A stretch of 32,283 nt of DNA from Lentisphaerota bacterium (GCA_015061845.1 SUVT01000025.1:1-32283); one strand, 5' to 3'. Shown: positions 8,271 through 16,587, counted from the stretch's first letter. Notes: generated by a model from the letters alone, not told the origin. A program made the numbers and translations.

Positions 8271-8298
8271 GATTGAATAAATTCAGAAAAAGCGTATC

Positions 8299-9306
8299 TT
8301 AGAGAACAACTTTTGTTCCGCGCTTTACGATGCTTGCAGCTGCAAGATGAGGATTCCGTTTGAGGATTTCCTTTTCGCTGGAAGCATACTCTTCAGCAAG
8401 CTTTGCAACAGTTGTGTCTTCTGTGATGATCTGAGTCATAACAGTTGAGGGTGTTTGCGGGATGCTTGCATCCGGGATCTGAAGATCATTTACATCGGGC
8501 AGAGAGGAATCTTCTTCTGCTGCAGGCTGTTCAGTCGTTGTTGACTGTTTTCTTGCCGGAGCCTTTGCCGGGGCTCTTCTTCCGGCGCGTCTGGGCGGAA
8601 TTTTGAGTTTCTGGTTCGGCATGATAGCTTTATCCAGAGGAAGATTATTGTATTCTGCAATATCGCTGGCACGGAGACCGAATTTGCTTGCGATTTTGCT
8701 GAAGCTGTCATTTTTCTTGACAACATAGATTCCATCAGCCGGAATGGGGGCATAGGACTTCTGAACTTTAACTGCGGGCTGGAAAGCGGGTTTAGTAATT
8801 TTCTTTCCGCTTGCAGGGATCAGGATCTTACGTCCGGGGATGAGCTTCTTTTCCGGGTAGGGGTTGTAAGCCATCAGATCTTTCAGGGGAACGCCAAATT
8901 CCTTGCTGATTTTTGTATAGGTATCACCTTTTTTGATGATATATTCGATATCATTTTTACGAGCAGGCTTTTCTGTGACAGGTGTCGGATCACCTTTTTC
9001 CGGAACCTTCACTTCAGGCTTTTCTTCTTCTTTTTTGACCGGAGGAGCGACTTCACTCTTCTTTTCAGGTTCATCAATGACCACAGGTTCTTCTACCTCG
9101 GGCTGATCCACTGTTTCGGGAGCCTTTTCCGGTGCTTTTACTTCTTCAGCCTTAGACTGGTCCTGTTTCTGTCCGGGGATATATGCTCCTGCGGGCATGG
9201 GTTCATCTTCCTGCACGCCGGTACATCCTCCCAACATAATAGCTCCACCGATGACAAGGTGAAGTGCGGCGATTGATGTACAGATGACTAACATCTTACG
9301 TTTCAT
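8299..9306 (-). CDS. LysM-repeat lipoprotein
   Basis: This is a 335-aa predicted lipoprotein. A signal sequence ends in the lipobox LGGC, with Cys28 as the lipidation site. Residues about 41-118 are a Pro/Glu/Lys-rich, low-complexity linker. LysM repeats are at about 121-164 (YIIKKGDTYTKISKEFGV) and 193-237 (YVVKKNDSFSKIASKFGL). A more divergent third copy ends the protein (about 292-335). A basic Arg/Ala/Lys patch (238-254) separates repeats 2 and 3. LysM domains bind peptidoglycan, so the protein probably links a membrane to the cell wall. There is no catalytic domain. The Shine-Dalgarno GGAGG has 8-nt spacing. A weak promoter TTGCAT-16-TAATAG can be drawn upstream. Confidence 0.85.
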   Translation of the reverse strand: MKRKMLVICTSIAALHLVIGGAIMLGGCTGVQEDEPMPAGAYIPGQKQDQSKAEEVKAPEKAPETVDQPEVEEPVVIDEPEKKSEVAPPVKKEEEKPEVKVPEKGDPTPVTEKPARKNDIEYIIKKGDTYTKISKEFGVPLKDLMAYNPYPEKKLIPGRKILIPASGKKITKPAFQPAVKVQKSYAPIPADGIYVVKKNDSFSKIASKFGLRASDIAEYNNLPLDKAIMPNQKLKIPPRRAGRRAPAKAPARKQSTTTEQPAAEEDSSLPDVNDLQIPDASIPQTPSTVMTQIITEDTTVAKLAEEYASSEKEILKRNPHLAAASIVKRGTKVVL

Positions 9307-9413
9307 GTGTTTGACCTCCGGTTTTTTATGTTTATTATTGTTGTTAATATTCTACGGTACTATTACATTCTTTTTTCACGAATGCAAATGATTTTCAGCA
9401 AAAAAAACGATTT

Positions 9414-9466
9414 TTTTTTACAGGATCCGGGTTCTTGAAAATTTTTGCCCGGATCTCTGTAAAAAA
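9414..9466. repeat. Long inverted repeat downstream of the aminotransferase gene
   Basis: TTTTTTACAG plus GATCCGGG (9414-9431) is complementary to 9448-9466 with a single bulged base (9456), giving an 18-bp stem and a 16-nt loop. It sits 10 bp after the aminotransferase stop, where a terminator is expected. However, the run following it on the minus strand is A9, with T8 only after a TCG. It may work as a terminator with the flanking A/T runs paired, or as a 3'-end stabiliser. Confidence 0.6.
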
Positions 9467-9476
9467 CTCTGCTTTT

Positions 9477-10658
9477 TTACTTCAGTCCTGCACAGAATTC
9501 TGCCATCCGGCTGCATGCTTCACGGATCACCGCATCAGAACAAGCATAGGAGATACGAACGCTCTGGCTGTCTCCGAATGCATCTCCGGGAACTGCTGCG
9601 ACTTTCTTTTCATCCAGAAGTCTGTTCACAAAATCTGTTGCACCCAGTCCGAAGGATGCGACATTGAAGAACAGATAGAATGCACCCTGAGGACGGATCG
9701 TTTTGATTCCGGGGATTGCAGAAACCAGATCATAGACCAGATCTCTGCGGGCAGCAAATGCTTTTCTCATTTCTTCCACAGGTTCCTGGGGACCGGTCAG
9801 TGCTGCGATTGCACCGTACTGGGCGAAACTTGTGGGGTTGGAAGTGGAGTGGCTCTGGAATGCAGCGATCCGTTTTGCGAGCCACATGGGAGCTGCAAGA
9901 TAACCGAGTCTCCATCCGGGCATGGAATATGCCTTACTGAAACCATTGATGGTGATTGTCTGTTCAGCCATTTCCGGAGAAAGGGAAGCGATGCTGCAGT
10001 GCGGATATTCTGCATCATAGACCAATTTTTCATAGATTTCATCAGACATGACCATGAAATTATATTTCAGGGCAAGAGCAGCGATCCCTTCGATGGTTTT
10101 TCTGCTGTAGACAGCACCGGTCGGGTTGGAGGGGGTGTTGAGGATCAGGAGCTTTGTTCTGGGAGTGATTGTTGCTTCCAGTTCAGCGAGGTCGACTTCA
10201 AAGTTGTTTTCAGCTTTGGTATTGAGGATCACGCTTGTTGCGCCTGCAGCTTTGACCATTTCGGGATAGCTGAGCCAGAACGGAGCAGGGATGATGACCT
10301 CATCGCCGGGACCGCAGAGGGCTGCGATTGCAGCAAAGCCGCTGAATTTTGCTCCGGGTGAAACGATAACCTGAGCGGGTTCACATTTAATTCCATTATC
10401 AACAGCCAGTTTATCAACGATAGCTTTCCGGAGTTCCATGATACCGGAGGAGGGAGTGTATTTTGTTTTTCCATCCGTAAGAGCTTTGATTGCTGCCTGT
10501 TTAATGTGTTCGGGGGTGTCAAAGTCAGGCTGTCCTGCGCCCATTGCGCAAACATTTTCGCCGGCGGCTTTCAAGGCATCTGCTTTTGCTGTGATTGCAA
10601 GTGTCTGTGACGGCTGAAGGTAAGCCATCGTACCCTGTGTTTCTCTGAGATCTTTCAT
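9477..10658 (-). CDS. Aspartate/aromatic-type aminotransferase, class I fold (PLP)
   Basis: This 393-aa PLP enzyme is of the bacterial AspB/AspC-like type I(b) group, which exchanges amino groups between aspartate (or similar amino acids) and 2-oxoglutarate. Seen: GAGQPDFDTP near residue 40, NTPSNPTG (174-181), the SDEIYEKLVYD segment with PLP-contacting Asp206 and Tyr209, and the Schiff-base Lys242 in NGFSKAYSMPGWRLGY. The substrate-carboxylate Arg near the C-terminus (VRISYA) is present. The start at 10658 has AAGGA at 9-nt spacing; an ATG ten codons later would also fit family alignments. A 110-nt structured leader with its own promoter precedes it. The exact amino acid specificity cannot be read from sequence. 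Confidence 0.9.
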   Translation of the reverse strand: MKDLRETQGTMAYLQPSQTLAITAKADALKAAGENVCAMGAGQPDFDTPEHIKQAAIKALTDGKTKYTPSSGIMELRKAIVDKLAVDNGIKCEPAQVIVSPGAKFSGFAAIAALCGPGDEVIIPAPFWLSYPEMVKAAGATSVILNTKAENNFEVDLAELEATITPRTKLLILNTPSNPTGAVYSRKTIEGIAALALKYNFMVMSDEIYEKLVYDAEYPHCSIASLSPEMAEQTITINGFSKAYSMPGWRLGYLAAPMWLAKRIAAFQSHSTSNPTSFAQYGAIAALTGPQEPVEEMRKAFAARRDLVYDLVSAIPGIKTIRPQGAFYLFFNVASFGLGATDFVNRLLDEKKVAAVPGDAFGDSQSVRISYACSDAVIREACSRMAEFCAGLK

Positions 10659-10768
10659 ACTTCAGAATCCTTATTCCCGTCTCTCCCGGGAGTCATTCGG
10701 CATTGGACTCGATGTCACTTCCGCTGCCGGGCCAGTCCCGGTGCCGCAAAGGATTTATCCGTCCAATG
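10659..10768 (-). promoter_or_regulatory. Structured 5' leader RNA of the aminotransferase gene (possible riboswitch)
   Basis: The predicted transcript begins at about 10768 with CATTGGAC, which pairs with GTCCAATG (10708-10701), closing a multibranch loop. Inside are a small GGATAAATCC hairpin and CCGGG-ACTGG-CCCGG (10741-10727). After the closing stem, TCCCG/CGGGA (10691-10675) forms another hairpin directly before the Shine-Dalgarno AAGGA (10672-10668). A compact multi-helix fold that starts at the transcript's 5' end and ends at the ribosome site is what regulatory leaders look like. I cannot assign it to a known class. Confidence 0.4.
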
Positions 10769-10774
10769 ATCCGG

Positions 10775-10803
10775 ATTATCTTCCTATTTCAATGAATCTT
10801 CAA
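10775..10803 (-). promoter_or_regulatory. Promoter for the aminotransferase, inside the 3' end of ndk
   Basis: On the minus strand, TTGAAG (10803-10798) and GATAAT (10780-10775) are separated by 17 bp. The predicted start, about 10768, coincides with the first base of the leader's closing stem. The -35 lies in the last ndk codons. Confidence 0.5.
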
Positions 10804-11956
10804 TGATTTCAGCCAGATCGTTTTCATCAATCCGGATCACTTGAGATTCCCTTTCATAACTTGTTTTACTGTCAGAAGCATGGGCACTGTTGACCATGAC
10901 ATCTGTTCCGAATTCCCGCCGGACGGTTCCTTCCGGAGCCTTCGTCGGGTCTGTCGGTCCGAGAACTTCGCGGATCTTTCGGATCGCATCTTTCCCTTCG
11001 TAGACCAACGCCATACATTTAACCAGACCGGGCTTATCCAGTTCAGATTCCGGACACTGATCCGGTCTTCTGCCGGACATGAAACCGACGATCCGGTTGA
11101 ACTGATCATCTGCGAACTCTGTACCGATCGTTTTTGCAAGAACTTCAGCACTTTCATCAGAAAGTTCGATCCCGAAATGTTCTTCCAGAATTTCAAGAGC
11201 CTCTTCTCCGATCTTTCCGCTCAATTTTTTCCGGAGAGTCTCTTTGACCGGTCCGTAGAAATCCAACGCCTGAGCAACACTCATCCGGTAGACTTTGCAT
11301 CCCATGATCCGGAGGCTTGTCCGGCTGAACATGTCGATGATCCCGCCGGGACGGACACTGGGTCTGTTCCAGTTATCGGGTTTGATGATCGCAAGAGTAC
11401 GCTCAACGCCGGGAACTGATTCGATGGTTCCGCTGACGATATTTTCCTGTCCTTTCAGGAATTTTGCCAGGATCGCAAGTCTTTCCCGTGCGCCTTCTGC
11501 ATCCGGCGGTGTAAAGACAGCCGGTTCAAAATACTGCAGAGAACCATCCCGGTTATAGACTAAATCGCAATAGGTATCACGGATGGTTTCCCCGGCAAGA
11601 GAACCTTTGCGGTTCTTGCTGGTCGGAAGTCCACCCACAACACTGTAAAGTCTGCGGCAGGCATCTTCCCCTCTGAAGAGAAGAAGCATGAGGCGAGCCT
11701 TTTTTCCATCGGGAAGGGGGGTGAAGTTATCCATGACATAATCGGAAAAGATCTTGGCAGTAACCTCGTCTGTCTTCCCTATTTGACGGCGGATGGAATC
11801 TGCGAAAGCGGCACATGTTTCATAATCCGGGGTAATGATCTGGGCTCCTGCCAGTTCAAGTCCGGTTCTGAAAAGCAAACGTGTAATAATCCCGCCTGTA
11901 CGCGATTTCCTCAATGAATAGGGGGTAATCAGCACATACGAAAGTTCGGATGCCAT
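10784..11956 (-). CDS. ndk: Two-domain nucleoside diphosphate kinase (N-terminal copy degenerate)
   Basis: This 390-aa protein is made of two NDK-like halves. NDK moves the gamma-phosphate of ATP to nucleoside diphosphates through a phospho-His. The C-terminal half has ERTLAIIKPDNW, the EGKDAIRKIREVLGPTDP block and the active-site motif NSAHASDS with the expected phospho-His at about residue 359. The N-terminal half repeats the layout (VLITPYSLRKSRTGGII; LLFRGEDACRRLYSVVG; GETIRDTY) but has no NxxHGSDS histidine, so it is probably not catalytic. Ordinary NDKs have about 140 aa. The start at 11956 follows AAAGGAGA; an in-frame ATG 22 codons upstream lies at the -10 box and is rejected. It may have an extra structural or regulatory role. 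Confidence 0.85.
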   Translation of the reverse strand: MASELSYVLITPYSLRKSRTGGIITRLLFRTGLELAGAQIITPDYETCAAFADSIRRQIGKTDEVTAKIFSDYVMDNFTPLPDGKKARLMLLLFRGEDACRRLYSVVGGLPTSKNRKGSLAGETIRDTYCDLVYNRDGSLQYFEPAVFTPPDAEGARERLAILAKFLKGQENIVSGTIESVPGVERTLAIIKPDNWNRPSVRPGGIIDMFSRTSLRIMGCKVYRMSVAQALDFYGPVKETLRKKLSGKIGEEALEILEEHFGIELSDESAEVLAKTIGTEFADDQFNRIVGFMSGRRPDQCPESELDKPGLVKCMALVYEGKDAIRKIREVLGPTDPTKAPEGTVRREFGTDVMVNSAHASDSKTSYERESQVIRIDENDLAEIIEDSLK

Positions 11957-12012
11957 TTTGTCTCCTTTCCGGTTAAATTTTGTTTTTTTTCTTTCATTCT
12001 GAAAACTGCGGT

Positions 12013-12041
12013 AATTTACCATTCATTTACGCAAGAATCAA
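12013..12041 (-). promoter_or_regulatory. Promoter for ndk
   Basis: On the minus strand, TTGATT (12041-12036) and TAAATT (12018-12013) are separated by 17 bp, with transcription from about 12006 and a 50-nt leader. The 203-bp gap 11957-12159 also has a weak GCAAAC/GTTTGC hairpin at 12137-12152 that could end the upstream GT2 transcript. Confidence 0.45.
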
Positions 12042-12159
12042 ATGCTTTTTTGAAAAAAAAAGGATTATTTTTCATCTTACCGGACTTTTTGAGAAAAAAA
12101 GACAGAAAATAAGGCAATATATTAAGGAAACAAGACGCAAACGCCTGTTTGCAAAAAAA

Positions 12160-13668
12160 TCAAACTTGTTCTTCGGGTTTTGCTTCTTTTTGTTTCTTTT
12201 TGGAGTTTCTGGTCATCCAGCCGGACTCATGAATCGTAAGCAGAGCGTAGGGCGGGATCCAGAAGAGAGCAAAAAAGTTCAGAAACCCGTAGACATACGC
12301 CCAGAGGGATTCGTTTTTCCCATATCGGCAGGCATAGAAGAATGCCGGAATCGTCGACCAGAGCGTAATCACAGTAACTGCGCTGTAGAAAAATGCCATT
12401 GCATCTTTGACGATACTGACAGTTGAAGAGATCAAAAAGAGCATCGGAGTGAACATCCAGATGTAAAGCATGATCATATTGATTTGCAGACCGAGCCAGT
12501 TCCAAGAGCATCGTTTGAAAGCAAAACGCATCATGGAGAAGTTTTCCCGGAAGTTGGATCTTGCCCACCGGATCAGCATTTTACAAAGGCCGCCGAAAGA
12601 TGTCGGCATTTTGGAGAAGGCCACAGCGTTCCGCTGAAAGACAACTGTTGCGCCCTGTTCCAGAAGCAAGTTGGCGATTCCGCGGTCTTCTCCGATCTTT
12701 GCCGGTTTCCCGAGAAATTTTTCATTGAGCCAGCCATCAAGATGGGGAACAAGCATATTTCTCCGGTATGCGCTGAGCGCACCCGGGGTGCAGAGAACGG
12801 AGCCGATCCGGCTCTGGGCGGATCTGGTAAACTCAAAACCATAAACAAAACTCACATCAAGGATCTGCGGGATCAAACCTTCATTCAGGTTGAGAACACG
12901 GATGTTTCCCGCCACACCGCCGATTTTCTTATCTGCGGCAAGAGGAGAAACCAGTTGTTTCAAAGTGTCTTTCAACAGCTCGGAGTCGCTGTCAACAGTA
13001 ACAAAAACTTCTGTTTCCACGCTCATGATCCCCTGATAGAGAGCATTTCTCTTTCCCTTATTTTCCGGGAGATCGATAACGGTGATTCTGCCTTTTGAAT
13101 CAGCGGCAGCTTTCTGCATCCACGCAATCGTATCATCATCACTTCCGTCGTTGACTGTAATGATTTTCAATTTATCAGCCGGGTAATCGTTGTTGACAAT
13201 ACTCATCAGGGTCGGATAAACTTGTTTCCCTTCATTAAAAGCCGGGACGATCACTGCGCATGTGGGCAGCTGATCATCGGGGACCAGATCATGAGGTTTA
13301 TATCTCAGTGTCAGGTATGCCTGCCAGAGGATGTAGAGAAGGTTCAATCCAAGAACGATGAACCCGGTTGCAATGACTTCCAGTTCCATGGCGTCGTTGA
13401 CCAGAACCAAGCCGGTATTGGTTCCTCTGGAAATGACGGTAAAAATCAGAACATAAATGATGGTAAGGACCGTCAGAAGTTTGATCAAGTTCAGAAGTTT
13501 GATCCGTTCTGTGACCCGGATTGTTCTGGCAAGAGCCTTTTCCAGCATTTCGCTGGCATCTTCATAAGTATCTTCAACTTTCGCAGAAAAAATATGCAGA
13601 GAGTAACGTGTCTTGCGGACACTTCTCCCGATAGGCGTATTTTTGTTGCGTTTCAGAAAGTTTCTCAT
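12160..13668 (-). CDS. Processive family-2 glycosyltransferase, hyaluronan synthase/NodC/PgaC-like
   Basis: This is a 502-aa membrane glycosyltransferase. Two N-terminal hydrophobic segments (about 63-80 and 98-120) precede the GT-A domain. Its motifs are VPAFNEG (141-147), NDGSDDD (173-179), the DSD metal site (226-228), GEDRGIAN (326-333) and IRWARSNFRE (366-375), followed by four to five hydrophobic segments. The run from IGSVLCTPGALSAYRR through FLGKPAKIGEDR to RWARSNFRE parallels bacterial hyaluronan synthase, but that family's QQxRW is here MLIRW. Such enzymes polymerise and extrude HexNAc-containing polymers from UDP-sugars. The start shares ATGA with the lolD stop, so it is translationally coupled to lipoprotein-export genes. 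Product unknown. Confidence 0.8.
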   Translation of the reverse strand: MRNFLKRNKNTPIGRSVRKTRYSLHIFSAKVEDTYEDASEMLEKALARTIRVTERIKLLNLIKLLTVLTIIYVLIFTVISRGTNTGLVLVNDAMELEVIATGFIVLGLNLLYILWQAYLTLRYKPHDLVPDDQLPTCAVIVPAFNEGKQVYPTLMSIVNNDYPADKLKIITVNDGSDDDTIAWMQKAAADSKGRITVIDLPENKGKRNALYQGIMSVETEVFVTVDSDSELLKDTLKQLVSPLAADKKIGGVAGNIRVLNLNEGLIPQILDVSFVYGFEFTRSAQSRIGSVLCTPGALSAYRRNMLVPHLDGWLNEKFLGKPAKIGEDRGIANLLLEQGATVVFQRNAVAFSKMPTSFGGLCKMLIRWARSNFRENFSMMRFAFKRCSWNWLGLQINMIMLYIWMFTPMLFLISSTVSIVKDAMAFFYSAVTVITLWSTIPAFFYACRYGKNESLWAYVYGFLNFFALFWIPPYALLTIHESGWMTRNSKKKQKEAKPEEQV

Positions 13669-14366
13669 GATAAACTGCCATCCTTGAATGTCAGACCATC
13701 TTTAAGAATTACTTTCCGGTCTGCAGCTTTTGCGACGACTTCATCATGAGTAACCATGATAATGGTCTTTTTTTCTTCTTCATGGATCGTACGGAAGAGG
13801 GAGAGGATCGTCTGTCCTGTTCTGGAATCCAGGTTTCCTGTCGGTTCATCAGCCAGCAGAAGAAGCGGATCATTGATGAGTGATCTTGCAATTGCGGTCC
13901 GCTGCTGTTCTCCGCCGGAAAGTTCATTGGGACGGTGCATGATACGATCTTTCAGACCGACTTTTTCCAGCAGCATTTCAGCCCGTTCCAGCAGAGCTTT
14001 TTTCGGTGTTTTGGTGAACAATCCGGGAAGCATGGTGTTCTCCAGAATCGACAATTCCGGCAAAAGATGGAATGACTGGAACACAAAACCGATTTTCTGA
14101 CGGCGGAATGCTACGAGACGTTCCCCGAAATAATCTTTCATGTTCTCTCCATCAATAAACAACTTGCCGGAATCCGGGTGGGAGATGGTACCGATGATAT
14201 CAAGCAGTGTTGTTTTTCCGCTTCCGGAGGCACCAAGAAGAGCGACCCATTCGCCCTGATTGACATTCATGGATGCCCCGCGCAGAACGGAAACTTTATG
14301 CTTTCCGATATGGAATGTTTTATGTATATCAACTGCTTCGATAAATTTTTTCATTTTCAGCCTCAT
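13665..14366 (-). CDS. lolD: Lipoprotein-releasing ABC transporter ATPase
   Basis: This 233-aa ATPase is of the LolD/MacB type. It powers release of outer-membrane lipoproteins from the inner membrane. Seen: Walker A GASGSGKT (45-52), Q-loop FQSFHLLP, signature LSGGEQQR (149-156), Walker B LLLADEPTGNLD (169-180) and the switch His in VTHD. It overlaps the permease gene by four bases upstream and the GT2 gene by four bases downstream. The start may instead be the ATG at 14354, which has GAGG at 6-nt spacing and gives MKKFIEAVD. Its partner is the adjacent permease; the LysM lipoprotein in this window would be a natural client. Confidence 0.9.
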   Translation of the reverse strand: MRLKMKKFIEAVDIHKTFHIGKHKVSVLRGASMNVNQGEWVALLGASGSGKTTLLDIIGTISHPDSGKLFIDGENMKDYFGERLVAFRRQKIGFVFQSFHLLPELSILENTMLPGLFTKTPKKALLERAEMLLEKVGLKDRIMHRPNELSGGEQQRTAIARSLINDPLLLLADEPTGNLDSRTGQTILSLFRTIHEEEKKTIIMVTHDEVVAKAADRKVILKDGLTFKDGSLS

Positions 14367-15691
14367 TCACTTCTCAAAGCACCGGCGGGGTCAAGTCTTG
14401 CAGCCCGGAGAGCCGGAATCAAACCGCCGAGTGTACACAGGATGATTGCAATGGCGGAAATCGTTACCAGATCCATCGGAACAATGTGTGCCGGTAATTC
14501 ATTGAATACATAAACCTCTTTCGGGAAGATCTCCTGACCGGTGACGACCCGCAGAAATTCCAGAACATTCATACGGAATTTTACGAAGAGCCAACCCAAA
14601 ATCAAGCCGAAGGTCGTCCCGATCGTTCCAACAAAAAATCCCTGGAAAAGGAAGATCCGCATGACTGTTGAGGAACTGGCTCCCACCGCCTTGAGCAGAC
14701 CGATTTCTCTGGTTTTCTGAATGACGGTGGTGATCAAAGTATTGGTAATACTGAATGCAGCAACGAGAACAATAAAGACAAGCAGGAACAACTGCATATT
14801 CTTTTCGACTGCAAGAACTCCCAGCAGTCTTCCATTCATTTCCTGCCATGTTGCAACGTTCAGTGTCGGAAGCTGTGCGGATAATTTCGCCTTGAAATCA
14901 TTCATATCATAAGGATCTTTTGTCCAGACCAGAATGTGTGTTGCGGGGCCTTCTCCGGGATTTGAAACCTTGGAAGCTGCATCTGCAATCGATTCTGTAT
15001 CGTCAGAAAGTTCTTCAATCTGCATCATATCGTAAAGCAGTCTGGCATCATCCAAGCCAATGAACAGGACATTTTTATCAAAATCATATTTATCAAAAGA
15101 GTAAATTCCTGTTACGGTAAACTCCTCCGGAAGGTATGCTCCCTGCGCTGCTTCGTACTCACCGGCTTCATTGGTTTTTACCATTTTGGAGAGTTTGACA
15201 GGGGAGTGAACAAGAATTTTATCACCGATATCGACGCCCAGCTCTTTGGCAATAACGTAACTGATGATGATTTCATTCATCTCAAGGGAGAATTTTCCGG
15301 CTTTGATGGATTCTTTGACGTTGAATTTCGATACCGCTTTATCATTCGGATCAATCGCGATCATCTGTTTCGGCAGAAAATTATTTCCGCGCTGAAGAAG
15401 GATCGGTCCCATGATCGTCGGCATAGCGGAACCACCCAATTTTTCAACAGCCTCAATAGCCTGTTTGGGATTTTCGATACTTGTTCCGAATGACGGGGTG
15501 ATTTGAGCGTGAGATGTGGTGTCAATCAGCTTTTCTTTCATTTTATCAGAAAAACCCGTCATGACAGCAAGAACTACAACAAGGACCGCAACACCGAGTG
15601 CAACCCCAACAATAGAGATCAATGTAATGACCGAAACAGCATTCCGCTTCGGCTTGAAATATTTCCACGCTAGAAAAAGATCCGCACGCAT
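14363..15691 (-). CDS. lolE: Lipoprotein-releasing ABC transporter permease (LolC/LolE family)
   Basis: This 442-aa inner-membrane permease has the LolC/E layout. An N-terminal membrane helix (about 22-45, SIVGVALGVAVLVVVLAVMTGF) is followed by a large periplasmic domain (about 46-305) and three C-terminal helices with the FtsX-like signature. The TREIGLLKAVGAS and GGLIPALRAARLDPAGALR motifs are typical. It extracts lipoproteins from the inner membrane for transfer to LolA. Only one permease gene is present, so it probably works as a homodimer, as LolF-type proteins do. It starts 3 nt after proC and overlaps lolD by 4 nt. Confidence 0.88.
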   Translation of the reverse strand: MRADLFLAWKYFKPKRNAVSVITLISIVGVALGVAVLVVVLAVMTGFSDKMKEKLIDTTSHAQITPSFGTSIENPKQAIEAVEKLGGSAMPTIMGPILLQRGNNFLPKQMIAIDPNDKAVSKFNVKESIKAGKFSLEMNEIIISYVIAKELGVDIGDKILVHSPVKLSKMVKTNEAGEYEAAQGAYLPEEFTVTGIYSFDKYDFDKNVLFIGLDDARLLYDMMQIEELSDDTESIADAASKVSNPGEGPATHILVWTKDPYDMNDFKAKLSAQLPTLNVATWQEMNGRLLGVLAVEKNMQLFLLVFIVLVAAFSITNTLITTVIQKTREIGLLKAVGASSSTVMRIFLFQGFFVGTIGTTFGLILGWLFVKFRMNVLEFLRVVTGQEIFPKEVYVFNELPAHIVPMDLVTISAIAIILCTLGGLIPALRAARLDPAGALRSE

Positions 15692-15694
15692 AAA

Positions 15695-16489
15695 TTAATG
15701 TTTCCCCAACTCTGCAGACCGTTCAGCAGCTTTGATCACCGCTTTTGAAACGCCTGCAGCAAATCCACTTTCCGCAAGAGCCATACAACCTCTAGAGGTC
15801 GTTCCCCCCGGAGAGATGACATCATCTCTCAATGCTCCGATCGGACGATCACTTTCCATTGCCAGTTTAGCGGCTCCGTAAACCGTTTGAGCAGCCAGTT
15901 CAACCGCCGCTGCACGGGGAAGTCCGGCATAAACACCGCCATCTGCAAGAGCCATAATGAATTCCAGAACAAAAGCCGGACCGCTGCCGCTGAGACCTGT
16001 CACAGCATCCAGAAGGTTTTCCGGCAAGACCTGCACTTTTCCAACTGTCCGGAAAATTTCCTGTGCAGATTCAATATCTTCTTTTGACAATCCGGCAGAC
16101 GGAGAGAGACAGCTCATCCCTTCACCGACCAGAGCCGGAGTATTGGGCATGATTCTGACGATCCGGTTCGTACCGGTCAATTTTGAGAGGGTATCGATCG
16201 TTACTCCGGCAACGATTGAAAGGACAAGTTTATCACCGATCAAAGCGGGAAGTGTCTGCACCGCTTCAGTCAAATGCTGCGGTTTGACTGCAAGAAGCAC
16301 GATCTCTGCATTGAGAGCTTCTTGCAGATCCTGACAGATTTCTCCGCCACAGGCTTTTTGGAAATGTTCCGCCGCCGCTGCAGACGGATCATATGCTTTT
16401 ATCTTGAATCCCGTATTCTGTCTGACGAGTCCTGTCGCAATGGCTGTCGCCATTTTTCCTGCACCAATAAAACAGATGGATTTCATCAT
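15695..16489 (-). CDS. proC: Pyrroline-5-carboxylate reductase
   Basis: This 264-aa enzyme reduces pyrroline-5-carboxylate to proline with NAD(P)H in the cytoplasm. The N-terminal FIGAGKMATAIA is the Rossmann nucleotide-binding motif (residues 7-18). VKPQ, RIMPNTPALVGEG, the TGLSGSGPAFV segment and ISPGGTTSRGCMALAESG are family hallmarks. The Shine-Dalgarno AGGAG lies 7 nt before the first of two adjacent ATGs. It is the first gene of the proC > lolE > lolD > GT2 operon; the metabolic link to its partners is not obvious. Confidence 0.95.
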   Translation of the reverse strand: MMKSICFIGAGKMATAIATGLVRQNTGFKIKAYDPSAAAAEHFQKACGGEICQDLQEALNAEIVLLAVKPQHLTEAVQTLPALIGDKLVLSIVAGVTIDTLSKLTGTNRIVRIMPNTPALVGEGMSCLSPSAGLSKEDIESAQEIFRTVGKVQVLPENLLDAVTGLSGSGPAFVLEFIMALADGGVYAGLPRAAAVELAAQTVYGAAKLAMESDRPIGALRDDVISPGGTTSRGCMALAESGFAAGVSKAVIKAAERSAELGKH

Positions 16490-16559
16490 TTATTATCTCC
16501 TGCATTTTTTTCTGCAATGTTTTTTTTATTCAATCATTACAGACCAACAATACTTCTTA

Positions 16560-16587
16560 AATATAGCACAGCTTTAAGAAATAACAA
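16560..16587 (-). promoter_or_regulatory. Promoter of the proC-lol-GT2 operon
   Basis: On the minus strand, TTGTTA (16587-16582) and TATATT (16565-16560) are separated by 16 bp. Transcription would begin near 16553, about 60 nt before proC. The rest of 16490-16708 is AT-rich. A weak ATTTTT/AAAAAT hairpin followed by a T-run at about 16621-16655 may end the thioesterase transcript. Confidence 0.5.

Noticed and set aside
10727-10768. SAM-I (S-box) riboswitch, because the minus strand contains GGGACTGGCCC
   Set aside because: The other conserved S-box parts (GATGAA, GCCCGGCAACC, the kink-turn helix) are absent, and the helix order does not fit.
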